Shown: positions 1-8,047 of the stretch, piece after piece
Layout of the letters: every line of letters begins with the position of its first letter
Position numbering within the stretch: the first letter of the stretch is position 1
Origin: RAM1 sp041905405
GTDB lineage: Bacteria; Pseudomonadota; Gammaproteobacteria; Burkholderiales; Burkholderiaceae_C
Length of the DNA stretch: 64,000 nucleotides
Assembly (NCBI GenBank): GCA_041905405.1
Contig: JAYRLC010000003.1
Location: 124,001-188,000, forward strand
Direction of reading: 5' to 3'
Position numbers and translations under genes: made by a program
Notes under the pieces: model-generated
Databases searched by the model: none
The model's input: the letters and a program-made list of their open reading frames with translations, nothing else
What the model was told of the DNA's origin: nothing

Positions 1-162
1 TGCCTGCCCAGCGCCGAGGAAGCCAAGCAGCTGGGCATCCGCCGTACCGAGCCATGCCTGGCCATGATGCGCCGCACCGTCAGCGGTGCTCACGTGGCCA
101 GCGTCGCCCGGCTGGTGTACCCGGGCACGCGCTACAGCTTTGCCGGAATGTTCCAGGCATGA
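1..162 (+). CDS. hutC: Histidine utilization repressor HutC, C-terminal fragment
   Basis: Only the last 53 codons lie in the window. They read in frame 1 from the first base to the TGA at 160-162 and end in ARLVYPGTRYSFAGMF, which matches the C-terminal strand of the UTRA ligand-binding domain of GntR/HutC repressors. HutC represses hut genes and is released by urocanate. The stop overlaps the hutD start (ATGA), as expected for the first gene of a hut operon. The assignment rests on this short tail plus the hutD-I-G-F genes that follow. The DNA-binding domain is outside the window. Confidence 0.8.
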   Translation, partial: CLPSAEEAKQLGIRRTEPCLAMMRRTVSGAHVASVARLVYPGTRYSFAGMFQA

Positions 163-722
163 ACGCACCGGGCAGCCCGATACATTGGCAAACGGTGCCG
201 CTGGACGCCGTGCCGCCGCAACCCTGGAAAAACGGCGGCGGCACCACACGCGAGCTGCTGACCTGGCCCGCGTCCGATGGCCCTCACAGCGATTGGAAGG
301 TGCGCCTGTCGGTGGCCGAAGTCTGCGCCGACGGCCCGTTCTCGCGCTTCGAGGGCGTGCAGCGCTGGTTCGCGGTGCTCAGCGGCGACGGCGTGCGGCT
401 CGTGGTGAACGGCCGCGCGCAGGCGCTGGCGCGCACGAGCGAGCCCTTTCCCTTTGACGGCGGCGCCGACACCGTGTGTACCTTGCTGGGTGGCGCGACG
501 CAGGACTTCAACCTCATGGTGCGGGGCGGCAGCGCCGTGCTGCGCCGCGTGCGCGGCATCACGTCGCTGGGCGGCACCGGGTTGCAGGCGCTGTATGCCG
601 CGTCCCGGCCGGCTGTTGTGGACGGCCTGCGGGTGCCGGCGAACACCCTGGCATGGCGGTGGGGTGACGGGCCCGTGACCGTGCAGGGTGACGATGCGCT
701 GTGGATGGAGGTGATGCTGTGA
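159..722 (+). CDS. hutD: HutD family protein
   Basis: A 187-residue cupin-like protein. The start chosen is ATG 159, which overlaps the hutC stop by four bases; an upstream ATG in the same frame at 54 would run far into hutC. The N-terminal PQPWKNGGGTTREL stretch and the length are typical of HutD. HutD proteins are found in hut operons of Pseudomonas and Burkholderiales. They bind formylglutamate or urocanate-like ligands and are thought to limit pathway flux, but they have no established catalytic step. Its 3' end overlaps hutI by four bases (GTGA), so translation is probably coupled. Confidence 0.85.
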   Translation: MNAPGSPIHWQTVPLDAVPPQPWKNGGGTTRELLTWPASDGPHSDWKVRLSVAEVCADGPFSRFEGVQRWFAVLSGDGVRLVVNGRAQALARTSEPFPFDGGADTVCTLLGGATQDFNLMVRGGSAVLRRVRGITSLGGTGLQALYAASRPAVVDGLRVPANTLAWRWGDGPVTVQGDDALWMEVML

Positions 723-1951
723 ACAGCACGGAAATCTGGACGAACTGCCGCGCCGCAACGCTGGATGCCGGCTGGGGCGAGCCCTATGGCCTGGTGGACG
801 ACGCGGCACTGGTGGTGCAGGGTGAGGCCCTGGCCTGGGTGGGACCGCATGCCGCATTGCCGCAGGCGCTGGTGGACCGCTGCACGCAGCGCCACGATGC
901 GGGCGGCGCACTGGTCACGCCGGGCCTGATCGACTGCCACACGCACCTGGTGTATGGCGGCGACCGCGCCCACGAGTTCGAGCTGCGCCTGCAGGGTGCG
1001 AGCTACGAGGACATTGCGCGGGCGGGCGGCGGCATTGCGTCCACGGTCAAGGCCACGCGCGAAGCGTCGGCCGGCGCGCTGCGCGCGCAGAGCCTGCCGC
1101 GGCTGAAGGCGCTGGTGGGCGAAGGAGTGACCACCGTGGAAATCAAGTCGGGCTATGGCCTGGCGCTGGAACACGAGCGCAAGACACTGTCGGTGGCGCG
1201 TTCGCTGGCGGACCAGGCCCTGTCCGGTGGGCAGCCGGTGGACGTGCGCACCACCTTCCTGGGCGCGCATGCCATACCGCCCGAGTTTGCCGGGCGCACG
1301 GACGACTATGTGGACGAAGTGCTGCGCATGCTGCCGGCGCTGCACGCACAGGGCCTGGTGGACGCGGTGGATGTGTTCTGCGAACGCATTGCCTTCAGCA
1401 CCGCGCAGACGCGCCGCGTGTTCGAGGCAGCCCGGGCGCTGAACCTGCCCGTCAAGCTGCATGCCGAGCAGCTGAGCGACAGCGGCGGCGCGCAACTGGC
1501 GGCGGAGTTCGCAGCGCTCAGTTGCGACCACCTGGAATGGCTCAGTGCCGAGGGCGCTGCGGCCATGGCGCGCGCGGGCTCGGTGGCCGTGCTGCTGCCC
1601 GGTGCGTTCTACTTCCTGCGCGAAACGCGGCTGCCGCCCATCGCGCTGCTTCGCGAGCAGGGCGTGCCCATGGCCGTGTCCACCGACTGCAACCCGGGCA
1701 GCTCGCCCTGTACGTCGCTGCTGCTCATGCTCAACATGGCCTGCACGCTGTTCCGCCTGACGCCCGAAGAGGCGCTGGCGGGCGTCACACGTCACGCCGC
1801 GCAGGCACTGGGGCTGAAAGACCGGGGCGTGCTGGCCGCCGGCATGCGCGCCGACTTCGTGCTGTGGGACCTGGCCCACCCCGCGCAGCTGAGCTACGCC
1901 ATCGGCGCCAACCCGCGCCTGCAAACCGTTTTCAAGGGACAGCCCGCATGA
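719..1951 (+). CDS. hutI: Imidazolonepropionase
   Basis: Hydrolyses imidazolone-5-propionate to N-formimidoyl-L-glutamate, the third step of histidine degradation. The protein has about 410 residues, the normal HutI length, if it starts at GTG 719; an in-frame ATG at 701 would lie deeper inside hutD. The amidohydrolase metal site is visible: H74-T-H76 in the segment IDCHTHLVYGG, a KLHAEQLSDSGG segment, and the metal-binding aspartate in STDCNPGSSP. It sits between hutD and hutG with four-base overlaps on both sides. hutH and hutU are not in the window and presumably lie upstream. Confidence 0.95.
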   Translation: MNSTEIWTNCRAATLDAGWGEPYGLVDDAALVVQGEALAWVGPHAALPQALVDRCTQRHDAGGALVTPGLIDCHTHLVYGGDRAHEFELRLQGASYEDIARAGGGIASTVKATREASAGALRAQSLPRLKALVGEGVTTVEIKSGYGLALEHERKTLSVARSLADQALSGGQPVDVRTTFLGAHAIPPEFAGRTDDYVDEVLRMLPALHAQGLVDAVDVFCERIAFSTAQTRRVFEAARALNLPVKLHAEQLSDSGGAQLAAEFAALSCDHLEWLSAEGAAAMARAGSVAVLLPGAFYFLRETRLPPIALLREQGVPMAVSTDCNPGSSPCTSLLLMLNMACTLFRLTPEEALAGVTRHAAQALGLKDRGVLAAGMRADFVLWDLAHPAQLSYAIGANPRLQTVFKGQPA

Positions 1952-2751
1952 ATGTTTTTGAACTGCACCAGGGCACCGTGCCGCTGCTGGTCAGCATGCC
2001 GCACGTGGGCACGCAGATCCCGGCCGGGCTGCAGTCCGGCTACGTCCCGCGCGCGCTGGACGTGGAGGACACCGACTGGCACCTGGAGCGGCTGTACGGC
2101 TTTGTGCGCGGCATGGGCGCGAGCCTGATCGTGCCGCGCTATTCGCGCTACGTGATCGACCTGAACCGGCCGCCCGACGACGCGCCCATGTACCCTGGCG
2201 CGTCCAACACCGAGCTGTGTCCCACACGCTTTTTCACCGGCGACGCGCTGTACCGCGACGGTGCCGCGCCCGACGCAGACCAGCGCGCGCAACGGCGCGC
2301 CAGCTACTGGCAGCCGTACCACGATGCGCTGCGCGGCGAGCTGGACCGCATCAGGGCTGCGCATGGCTTTGCGCTGCTGTGGGACGCGCACAGCATCCGC
2401 AGTGAAATCCCCTGGTTGTTCGACGGCCGGCTGCCGGACCTGAACATCGGCACGGCATCGGGCGCGGCGGCGCATGCGTCCATCACCGACGCCGTGCACG
2501 CGGCCTGCCGGCAGGCGCTCGGCGTGAGCAGCGTGGTCAACGGCCGGTTCAAGGGCGGCTACATCACGCGCCACTACGGCCGTCCGGCCGACCATGTGCA
2601 CGCCGTGCAGCTGGAAAAATGCCAGAGCCTGTACATGCAGGAAACGGCGCCGTTTGCCTGGGACGAGGCCAAAGCGGCCGCCATCCGTTCCGTGCTGCAG
2701 GGCATGGTGGTGGCAGCGCTGGACGCTGCCGGGGCGCTGTATGGCCGCTGA
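1948..2751 (+). CDS. hutG: N-formylglutamate deformylase
   Basis: A 267-residue protein of the N-formylglutamate amidohydrolase family. It cleaves N-formyl-L-glutamate to glutamate and formate. Family features are the N-terminal SMPHVGTQIP segment, YVIDLNRPPDD, LLWDAHSIRSEIPWLFDG and the C-terminal FKGGYITRHYG. Start ATG 1948 overlaps the hutI stop by four bases. With hutF directly downstream, the operon uses the five-step route through formylglutamate, not the direct formimidoylglutamase route. Confidence 0.94.
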   Translation: MNVFELHQGTVPLLVSMPHVGTQIPAGLQSGYVPRALDVEDTDWHLERLYGFVRGMGASLIVPRYSRYVIDLNRPPDDAPMYPGASNTELCPTRFFTGDALYRDGAAPDADQRAQRRASYWQPYHDALRGELDRIRAAHGFALLWDAHSIRSEIPWLFDGRLPDLNIGTASGAAAHASITDAVHAACRQALGVSSVVNGRFKGGYITRHYGRPADHVHAVQLEKCQSLYMQETAPFAWDEAKAAAIRSVLQGMVVAALDAAGALYGR

Positions 2752-4096
2752 ACGCAGCTACTTCGCGCCGCAGGCCTGGGTCGACGGCGTGTGGGCGTTC
2801 GATGTACGGCTGGACGTGGCGGGCGACGGCACCTGGCAGGCCGTCACGCCCGGTGGCGATGCTGCCGGCGCGACGGTGCTGGACGGCCCCGTGCTGCCGG
2901 GCATCGTCAACGCGCACAGCCATGCGTTCCAGCGGGCCATCGCGGGCCTGACCGAGCAGGGCGGGGGCAACGACGACTTCTGGAGCTGGCGCGACCGCAT
3001 GTACAGCGCCGCGCTGCGCATCACGCCGCAGCAACTGCAAGCCATTGCCACGCAGCTGTATGCCGAACTGCTGGCGGGCGGGTACACGCAGGTGTGCGAA
3101 TTCCACTACCTGCACAACGACACGCACGGCACGCCGTATGCGGACCCGCTGGATATGAGCCTGGCGCTGGTGCGTGCGGCGCAAGCCACGGGCATCGGCC
3201 TGACGCTGCTGCCCACGCTGTACATGCGTTCGGGCTTTGGCGCCAGCGGGCTGCGCGATGACCAACGGCGCTTCGCGGGCACGCCCGACAGCGTGCTGCG
3301 CATCGCGCAGGCGGTCAATGCCCTGCAACTGCCGTGCATCAATGCGGGCATCGCGCTGCACTCGCTGCGCGCCGTGGACACCGGGGCGCTGATGGAGGCG
3401 TCGCAGGCCGCGCGCGCGGCCGGCTGGCCCGTGCACATCCACATCGCCGAACAGACGCAGGAGGTGGCTGATTGCCTGGCCCACCACGGGCAGCGCCCCA
3501 TCGAATGGCTTCTGACGCATGCCCCGGTCGATGCGCGCTGGAATCTGGTCCATGCCACCCATGCGGTCGCGGCCGAATGGCAGGGCCTGCGCCAGACCGG
3601 CGCCTCGGTGGTGGTGTGCCCCAGCACCGAGGCCAATCTGGGTGATGGCGTGTTTGACCTGCCGGGCTGGGCCGGGCAGGGCGGACGGTGGTCCATCGGT
3701 TCGGACAGCCACGTTACCCGACGGGCCGGCGAGGAACTGCGCCTGCTTGAATACGCGCAGCGCCTGACGCTGCGCCAGCGCAACATCGCTGCACGCGTGG
3801 GTGGGCAGGCCAGCAGCGCCGCCGTCTTGATGCAGGGTGCCCTTGGCGGCGGGAGCGCCGCGGCGGGCGTGCGTATGGCGGGGCTGGCTGCAGGGCAGCG
3901 CGCGGACTTCACGGTGATTCAGGCCGACGCGCCGGCACTGGCGGGCATGCCGGCGCAGCGGCTGCTGGATGCGTGGATGTTCTCGTCACCCGACGCGCCA
4001 CTGCGCGCGGCGCACGTGGCCGGCCGTCCGGTGCCGGGACCGGGGCAAGGCACGCAGGCCGCCTTTGCCGCCGCGATGCGCGCGCTTTGGGCCTGA
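2741..4096 (+). CDS. hutF: Formimidoylglutamate deiminase
   Basis: Deaminates N-formimidoyl-L-glutamate to N-formyl-L-glutamate, supplying HutG. About 451 residues from ATG 2741, overlapping the end of hutG by 11 bases. This start gives the family N terminus, whereas longer in-frame extensions run inside hutG. It is an amidohydrolase of the cytosine-deaminase-like group: H59-S-H61 in VNAHSHAFQR, a HIHIAEQ segment and the metal aspartate in SDSHVTRR. It is the last gene of the hut operon and is convergent with the next gene, 15 bases apart, with no clear terminator between them. Confidence 0.94.
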   Translation: MAAERSYFAPQAWVDGVWAFDVRLDVAGDGTWQAVTPGGDAAGATVLDGPVLPGIVNAHSHAFQRAIAGLTEQGGGNDDFWSWRDRMYSAALRITPQQLQAIATQLYAELLAGGYTQVCEFHYLHNDTHGTPYADPLDMSLALVRAAQATGIGLTLLPTLYMRSGFGASGLRDDQRRFAGTPDSVLRIAQAVNALQLPCINAGIALHSLRAVDTGALMEASQAARAAGWPVHIHIAEQTQEVADCLAHHGQRPIEWLLTHAPVDARWNLVHATHAVAAEWQGLRQTGASVVVCPSTEANLGDGVFDLPGWAGQGGRWSIGSDSHVTRRAGEELRLLEYAQRLTLRQRNIAARVGGQASSAAVLMQGALGGGSAAAGVRMAGLAAGQRADFTVIQADAPALAGMPAQRLLDAWMFSSPDAPLRAAHVAGRPVPGPGQGTQAAFAAAMRALWA

Positions 4097-4111
4097 CGCC
4101 TGGCCTGACCG

Positions 4112-4972
4112 CTACAGTGCGTTGACCGGAATGCGCAGGTAAGCCACACCGTTGGCATCCGGCGGCGGCATGTGCCCCGCGCGGATGTTGACCTGGATGG
4201 ACGGCAGGATCAGCGTGGGCATGTCCAGCGTGGCATCGCGTGCGCTGCGCATGGCGACGAAATCCGCCTCGCTCACGCCGTCGTGGATGTGGATGTTGTT
4301 TGCGCGCTGCTCGGCCACCGTGGACTGGCACCGCACCTCGCGACCGGCCGGCGGGTAGTCGTGGCACATGAACAGACGGGTGTCGCCCGGCAAGGCCAGC
4401 AGCTTGCGCACGGACTGGTACAGCGTGGACGCGCTGCCACCCGGAAAATCGCAGCGTGCCGTGCCCACGTCGGGTGCGAACAGTGTGTCGCCCACGAACA
4501 CGGCATCGCCAATCTGGTAGGCGATGCAGGCCGGCGTGTGACCGGGAACGGCCAGCGCATGGGCCTGCAGCTCACCGACGGCAAACGGCTCGCCGTCGGC
4601 CAGCAGTTTGTCGAACTGGCTGCCGTCGCGCGCGAATTCGGTGTCCAGATTGAACACCCCGGCAAAGACGTTCTGCACCGTCGTGATGTTGGCACCGATC
4701 GCGATCTGCCCGCCCAGTTCGTCACGCAGCCAGGTGGCCGCCGTCAGATGGTCCGCGTGGGCGTGGGTTTCCAGGATCCATTGCACCTTCAGCGACTGCT
4801 CGCGCACGTAGTTGACGACCCGCTGCGCCGACGCGGTCCGGGTGCGGCCCGACTTGGGGTCGTAGTCCAGCACCGGGTCGACGATGGCGCATGCGCTGCC
4901 TGCACCGGCATGCACGACATAGGTCCAGGTCCAGGTGGCCGGGTCGAAGAAGGGTTGAACGATGGGGTTCAT
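4112..4972 (-). CDS. blh: Metallo-beta-lactamase-fold hydrolase, persulfide-dioxygenase-like (Blh type)
   Basis: A 286-residue metallo-beta-lactamase-fold protein with the metal motif H70-A-H72-A-D74-H75 in LETHAHADHLTAA. Length and context match the Blh/ETHE1-like enzymes of BigR-controlled operons, which oxidise glutathione persulfide to sulfite. It is a stand-alone hydrolase without a fused rhodanese or DUF442 domain. It is divergent from the BigR-like regulator across an AT-rich 81-base gap, so the two are probably co-regulated by sulfide or persulfide. A generic glyoxalase-II-like role cannot be ruled out from sequence alone, but the neighbourhood favours sulfur. Confidence 0.85.
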   Translation of the reverse strand: MNPIVQPFFDPATWTWTYVVHAGAGSACAIVDPVLDYDPKSGRTRTASAQRVVNYVREQSLKVQWILETHAHADHLTAATWLRDELGGQIAIGANITTVQNVFAGVFNLDTEFARDGSQFDKLLADGEPFAVGELQAHALAVPGHTPACIAYQIGDAVFVGDTLFAPDVGTARCDFPGGSASTLYQSVRKLLALPGDTRLFMCHDYPPAGREVRCQSTVAEQRANNIHIHDGVSEADFVAMRSARDATLDMPTLILPSIQVNIRAGHMPPPDANGVAYLRIPVNAL

Positions 4973-5000
4973 GGGGTCTTTCCTTTGTGGGTGCTTTTCA

Positions 5001-5040
5001 ATTTACTTTATGATAATATATAAAAAGATAAATTAAAAGA
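5001..5040. promoter_or_regulatory. AT-rich divergent control region with BigR/ArsR-type candidate operator
   Basis: A sharply AT-rich stretch in GC-rich DNA between blh and the ArsR-family gene. An imperfect inverted repeat TTTAT (5007-5011), eight bases, ATAAA (5020-5024) lies midway. BigR and SqrR are known to bind AT-rich palindromes between the regulator and blh or sqr genes. Its use as an operator here is inferred. Confidence 0.5.
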
Positions 5041-5053
5041 CCCGGATTCATTC

Positions 5054-5407
5054 ATGCCTTCCACCTTGAGTGCCGAACCCATCGACATCAACGCCCTGCG
5101 CGGCGCTGCCGACCAGGCCTGCGCCCTGATGAAGGTGCTGGCCAACCCGGACCGCTTGCTTCTGCTGTGCGAGCTGTCCGTTGGCGAGCGCAACGTTGGC
5201 GAGCTGGAAGCCGCGTTGGGCATCGTGCAGCCCACGTTGTCGCAACAGCTTGGCGTTTTGCGTGACGCGGGGCTGGTCACGACCCGGCGCGAGGGCAAGA
5301 GCATTTACTACCAGATCGCCAGCGCGCAGGCGCTGGCGGTCATGCAGGTCCTGCACGACCAGTTCTGCAAGACCCGTCACACCCGTTCTGCAAGGAGCCG
5401 TTCATGA
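5054..5407 (+). CDS. bigR: ArsR-family persulfide-responsive repressor, BigR/SqrR-like
   Basis: A 117-residue winged-helix protein. The recognition region is LGIVQPTLSQQLGVLRDAGLV. Two cysteines lie where the redox pair of BigR/SqrR is found: C39 (LLLLCELSVGE) and C105 near the C terminus (HDQFCKTRH). In those proteins the pair forms a tri- or tetrasulfide link with persulfides and releases DNA. The classical metal motif ELCVCDL of ArsR is absent, being replaced by ELSVGER, which argues against an arsenic sensor. It overlaps the next gene by four bases and probably represses both itself and blh. Confidence 0.85.
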   Translation: MPSTLSAEPIDINALRGAADQACALMKVLANPDRLLLLCELSVGERNVGELEAALGIVQPTLSQQLGVLRDAGLVTTRREGKSIYYQIASAQALAVMQVLHDQFCKTRHTRSARSRS

Positions 5408-5835
5408 CTATCGACTGGAACCATTTCACGCCCTGGACTTCACTGGCCGGCGGCATTCTGCTGGGCCTGGCCTCGGCGCTTTTCATTTTGCTGAACGGGC
5501 GTGTGCTGGGCATCAGCGGCATCGTCGGCGGGCTGTTGCGGCCGCGCAGGGGCGACCTGGGCTGGCGCGTGGCGTTCACGGCGGGCCTGCTGGTGGCGCC
5601 GGCGCTGTGGGGGCTGGTTGCCGCGCCCACGCTGGCGCGGATCGAGGCCGGTCCGGCACTGATCGTGGTGGCCGGGCTGCTGGTGGGATGGGGGACGCGC
5701 TACGGATCAGGCTGCACCAGCGGCCATGGCGTGTGTGGCCTGTCGCGGCTGTCGCCGCGGTCGCTGGTCGCCACGCTCGCGTTCATGGGAACGGGGTTTG
5801 TCACCGTGTTTGCATTGCGCCATCTGCTGGCCTGA
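5404..5835 (+). CDS. YeeE/YedE family half-transporter (first)
   Basis: A 143-residue membrane protein with about four hydrophobic segments. It carries the signature GWGTRYGSGCTSGHGVCGLSR, which holds the conserved cysteines of YeeE/YedE (TsuA-like) thiosulfate/sulfur transporters. Full-length members join two such halves; here the halves are separate genes. ATG 5404 overlaps the bigR stop. Location is the inner membrane, and the cargo is inferred to be a reduced sulfur species. Confidence 0.88.
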   Translation: MTIDWNHFTPWTSLAGGILLGLASALFILLNGRVLGISGIVGGLLRPRRGDLGWRVAFTAGLLVAPALWGLVAAPTLARIEAGPALIVVAGLLVGWGTRYGSGCTSGHGVCGLSRLSPRSLVATLAFMGTGFVTVFALRHLLA

Positions 5836-5844
5836 GGAGCTCAT

Positions 5845-6282
5845 ATGTCGAGACTGATCGTTGATTTTCTGGTGGGCCTGCTGTTTGGCGTCGGCCTGAT
5901 CCTGTCGGGCATGACCGACCCCGGCAAGGTGCAGGGTTTCCTGGACCTGGCCGGGGTGTGGGACCCGTCGCTGGCCCTGGTCATGGGCGGCGCCATTGCC
6001 GTGGGTGTGGGCGCGTTTGCCGTGGCGCGCCGGCGCGCCAGCGCCTTCCTGGGTGGTGCCATGCAGTTGCCCACCCGCCGTGACATCGACCGTCCGCTGG
6101 TCGTGGGCAGTCTGGTGTTCGGCGCCGGTTGGGGGCTGGCCGGCTTCTGCCCGGGCCCTGCCATCGTGTCCGCCGGGGCCGGCTACTGGCAGGCGTGGCT
6201 GTTCGTGGCGGCCATGATCGCTGGCATGTTCGTGCATGACCTGAGCGCATTGCGTGCCGCGCCAGCGCGTACGGCGAACTGA
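5845..6282 (+). CDS. YeeE/YedE family half-transporter (second)
   Basis: A 145-residue membrane protein, the second half of a split YeeE/YedE transporter. The conserved GWGLAGFCPGPA motif carries the family cysteine of the second half, and DPGKVQGFLDL near the N terminus is also typical. An AGGAG Shine-Dalgarno precedes ATG 5845, nine bases after the first half ends. The two products probably form one channel. Confidence 0.88.
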   Translation: MSRLIVDFLVGLLFGVGLILSGMTDPGKVQGFLDLAGVWDPSLALVMGGAIAVGVGAFAVARRRASAFLGGAMQLPTRRDIDRPLVVGSLVFGAGWGLAGFCPGPAIVSAGAGYWQAWLFVAAMIAGMFVHDLSALRAAPARTAN

Positions 6283-7106
6283 TGACCGCGGGCGTCGCAT
6301 CATCGCTGTGGCTTGCGCCGTGGCTGGGCGCGGGGGTGGGCGCCGTGCTTGCATTGACCGGCGCGGGCGGGGCGATCCTGGCTGTGCCGCTGCTGGTGTT
6401 CGGCCTGCACATGGGCATGGCGCAGGCGGGGCCCGTGGGCCTGCTGGCGGTGACGCTGGCCGCGATCGCGGGCGCGTGGCTGGGGTGGCGCGCGGACCGG
6501 TTGCGCTGGCGCGCGGCCCTGTTCATGGCCGGTACGGGCATGCTGGCCAGCCCCGTGGGGTTCTGGCTGGCGCATGCGCTCCCGGAGCGGCCGCTGACCC
6601 TGATCTTTGCGGCGGTGCTGGTGTTGTCGTCCGTGCGCATGTGGCGTCAGGCCAGCGCATCTCAGGGGGCGCATGCGGACGCCCGTCCAGCGTCGCCGGC
6701 CTGCAAACTGGACCCTGCAACCGGCAGGTTGCGCTGGACGGGCCGCTGCGCGTTGACCCTGGGCGCCACCGGCGCCATGGCCGGGTTGCTGTCAGGCCTG
6801 CTGGGCGTGGGTGGGGGCTTTGTACTGGTGCCCGTGCTGCTGCTTGCCACCGACCTGCCCATGGCGGCCGCCATGGCAACCTCCATGGGTGTCATTGCCC
6901 TGGTCTCCGGTGCGGGCGCGCTGATGGCCGGGTTCAGCGGTCACATGGCCTGGGACGTGGCCTGGCCGTTTGCCATCGGGGCGCTGGGCGGCATGCTGGC
7001 CGGTCGTGCGGTGGCGGGGCGGCTGTCGGGGCCGCGGCTGCAGCAGGGCTTTGCCTTGCTGTCGATGTCGGTCGCGGCGGCCTTGCTGTGGCGCGCGCTG
7101 GCCTGA
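6282..7106 (+). CDS. TauE/SafE family sulfite exporter/permease
   Basis: A 274-residue polytopic inner-membrane protein with two repeated glycine-rich halves (ALTGAGGAILAVPLL near residue 25 and GLLGVGGGFVLVPVL near residue 175), characteristic of the TauE/SafE/TSUP family. Its start overlaps the previous stop by one base. TauE members in bigR operons export the sulfite made by the persulfide dioxygenase, which fits this operon. The substrate is inferred from context. Confidence 0.85.
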   Translation: MTAGVASSLWLAPWLGAGVGAVLALTGAGGAILAVPLLVFGLHMGMAQAGPVGLLAVTLAAIAGAWLGWRADRLRWRAALFMAGTGMLASPVGFWLAHALPERPLTLIFAAVLVLSSVRMWRQASASQGAHADARPASPACKLDPATGRLRWTGRCALTLGATGAMAGLLSGLLGVGGGFVLVPVLLLATDLPMAAAMATSMGVIALVSGAGALMAGFSGHMAWDVAWPFAIGALGGMLAGRAVAGRLSGPRLQQGFALLSMSVAAALLWRALA

Positions 7107-7119
7107 AGCTGCGACGGAC

Positions 7120-7956
7120 TCACACTGGCCCGCGGCCCAGGAAGGTGCTTGGCGGCTCGCCCATGGCGGCCTTGAACATGGCGGTGAAGGCGCTGTCGCT
7201 GGCGTAGCCGCTGGCCGCCGCCACCAGGCTCACGGGCGTGCCGCGTGCCAGCAGGGGCAGCGCATGGGCCAGCACCACCTGCTGGCGCCACTGCTGGTAG
7301 CTCATGCCCAGCTCGTCGCGGAACAGCCGTGCGATGGTGCGTTCACTGGCGCCCACATCGCCGGCCCACCCAGCCAGCGTGGCGCGCTCGGACGGTGCGC
7401 GCATGACGGATTCGCACAGCGCGCGCAGGCGCTTGTCGCCGTTCAGCGGATGGGGCATGGGCACGCCCAGCGGCTGGGTTGCTGCATGGGTGATCTCGTC
7501 CATCACCAGCTGTGCCAGCGCCGCTTCGCGCTGCGGCGCGAGCGCACGGTTGTGCGAGTCCAGCTCGGGGATCAGCTCGCGCAGCAGCGGGCTGACGACG
7601 ATCATCCGGCACGCCGACCAGCCCGCGGGCGTGACCGCCGCGTGCATGTACAGCGTGCGGAATTCGGCGGCTTCCAGCACATGGATGGCGTGGCGCGTGC
7701 CGGGTGCGATCCACACGGCGCGCGAGGGCGGCACGATGTAGGTCACCTCGTCGCCGCCATCGACGCCGGGCTGCCGCGCCGCGATCACCTGCAGCATGCC
7801 CGTGGCGCTGTAGGCCAGCTGCGCCCAGCCATGCTGGTGCGGCTCGAAGTGCGTGTCCGCCGGCATGGTGCGCGCGCGCACGCGCACGGGCCTTTCGCGG
7901 CTGGGGCGGAACGGGTCTGTGTCGCCAACGGGCGTGATCCTGGGGCTGCGGGGCAT
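7120..7956 (-). CDS. AraC-family transcriptional regulator
   Basis: About 278 residues from the ATG at 7956 (MPRSPRITPVG); an in-frame ATG 22 codons upstream gives an atypical tail. The N-terminal cupin sensor includes FEPHQHGWAQLAYSATG, and the C-terminal pair of helix-turn-helix motifs includes LAGWAGDVGASERTIARLFRDE and VSLVAAASGYASDSAFTAMF. The layout resembles NimR/YeaM-type regulators, which control a divergent MFS exporter. The divergent MFS gene begins 91 bases away and an inverted repeat lies between them. Confidence 0.88.
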   Translation of the reverse strand: MPRSPRITPVGDTDPFRPSRERPVRVRARTMPADTHFEPHQHGWAQLAYSATGMLQVIAARQPGVDGGDEVTYIVPPSRAVWIAPGTRHAIHVLEAAEFRTLYMHAAVTPAGWSACRMIVVSPLLRELIPELDSHNRALAPQREAALAQLVMDEITHAATQPLGVPMPHPLNGDKRLRALCESVMRAPSERATLAGWAGDVGASERTIARLFRDELGMSYQQWRQQVVLAHALPLLARGTPVSLVAAASGYASDSAFTAMFKAAMGEPPSTFLGRGPV

Positions 7957-7989
7957 GAAAGAAGTCAATGACAGGTTTGGCAGATTTTC

Positions 7990-8020
7990 GCTGAAACATG
8001 GCGTATCGTCGTGTTTCAGC
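7990..8020. promoter_or_regulatory. Inverted repeat between divergent AraC and MFS genes
   Basis: Perfect nine-base arms GCTGAAACA (7990-7998) and TGTTTCAGC (8012-8020) are separated by 13 bases. It sits in the only intergenic space shared by the regulator and the exporter, so it is a likely operator for the AraC-family protein. It could also form a 5' hairpin in the MFS transcript. Confidence 0.5.
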
Positions 8021-8047
8021 AAGCAACGCCGGGCCTACCATCGCGGC

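Noticed and set aside
284..1924. 546-codon open frame on the minus strand across hutD and hutI
   Set aside because: It is the antisense shadow of hutI in high-GC DNA; the product is low-complexity (Arg/Ala/His-rich) and matches no family, while hutI has intact metal-site motifs.
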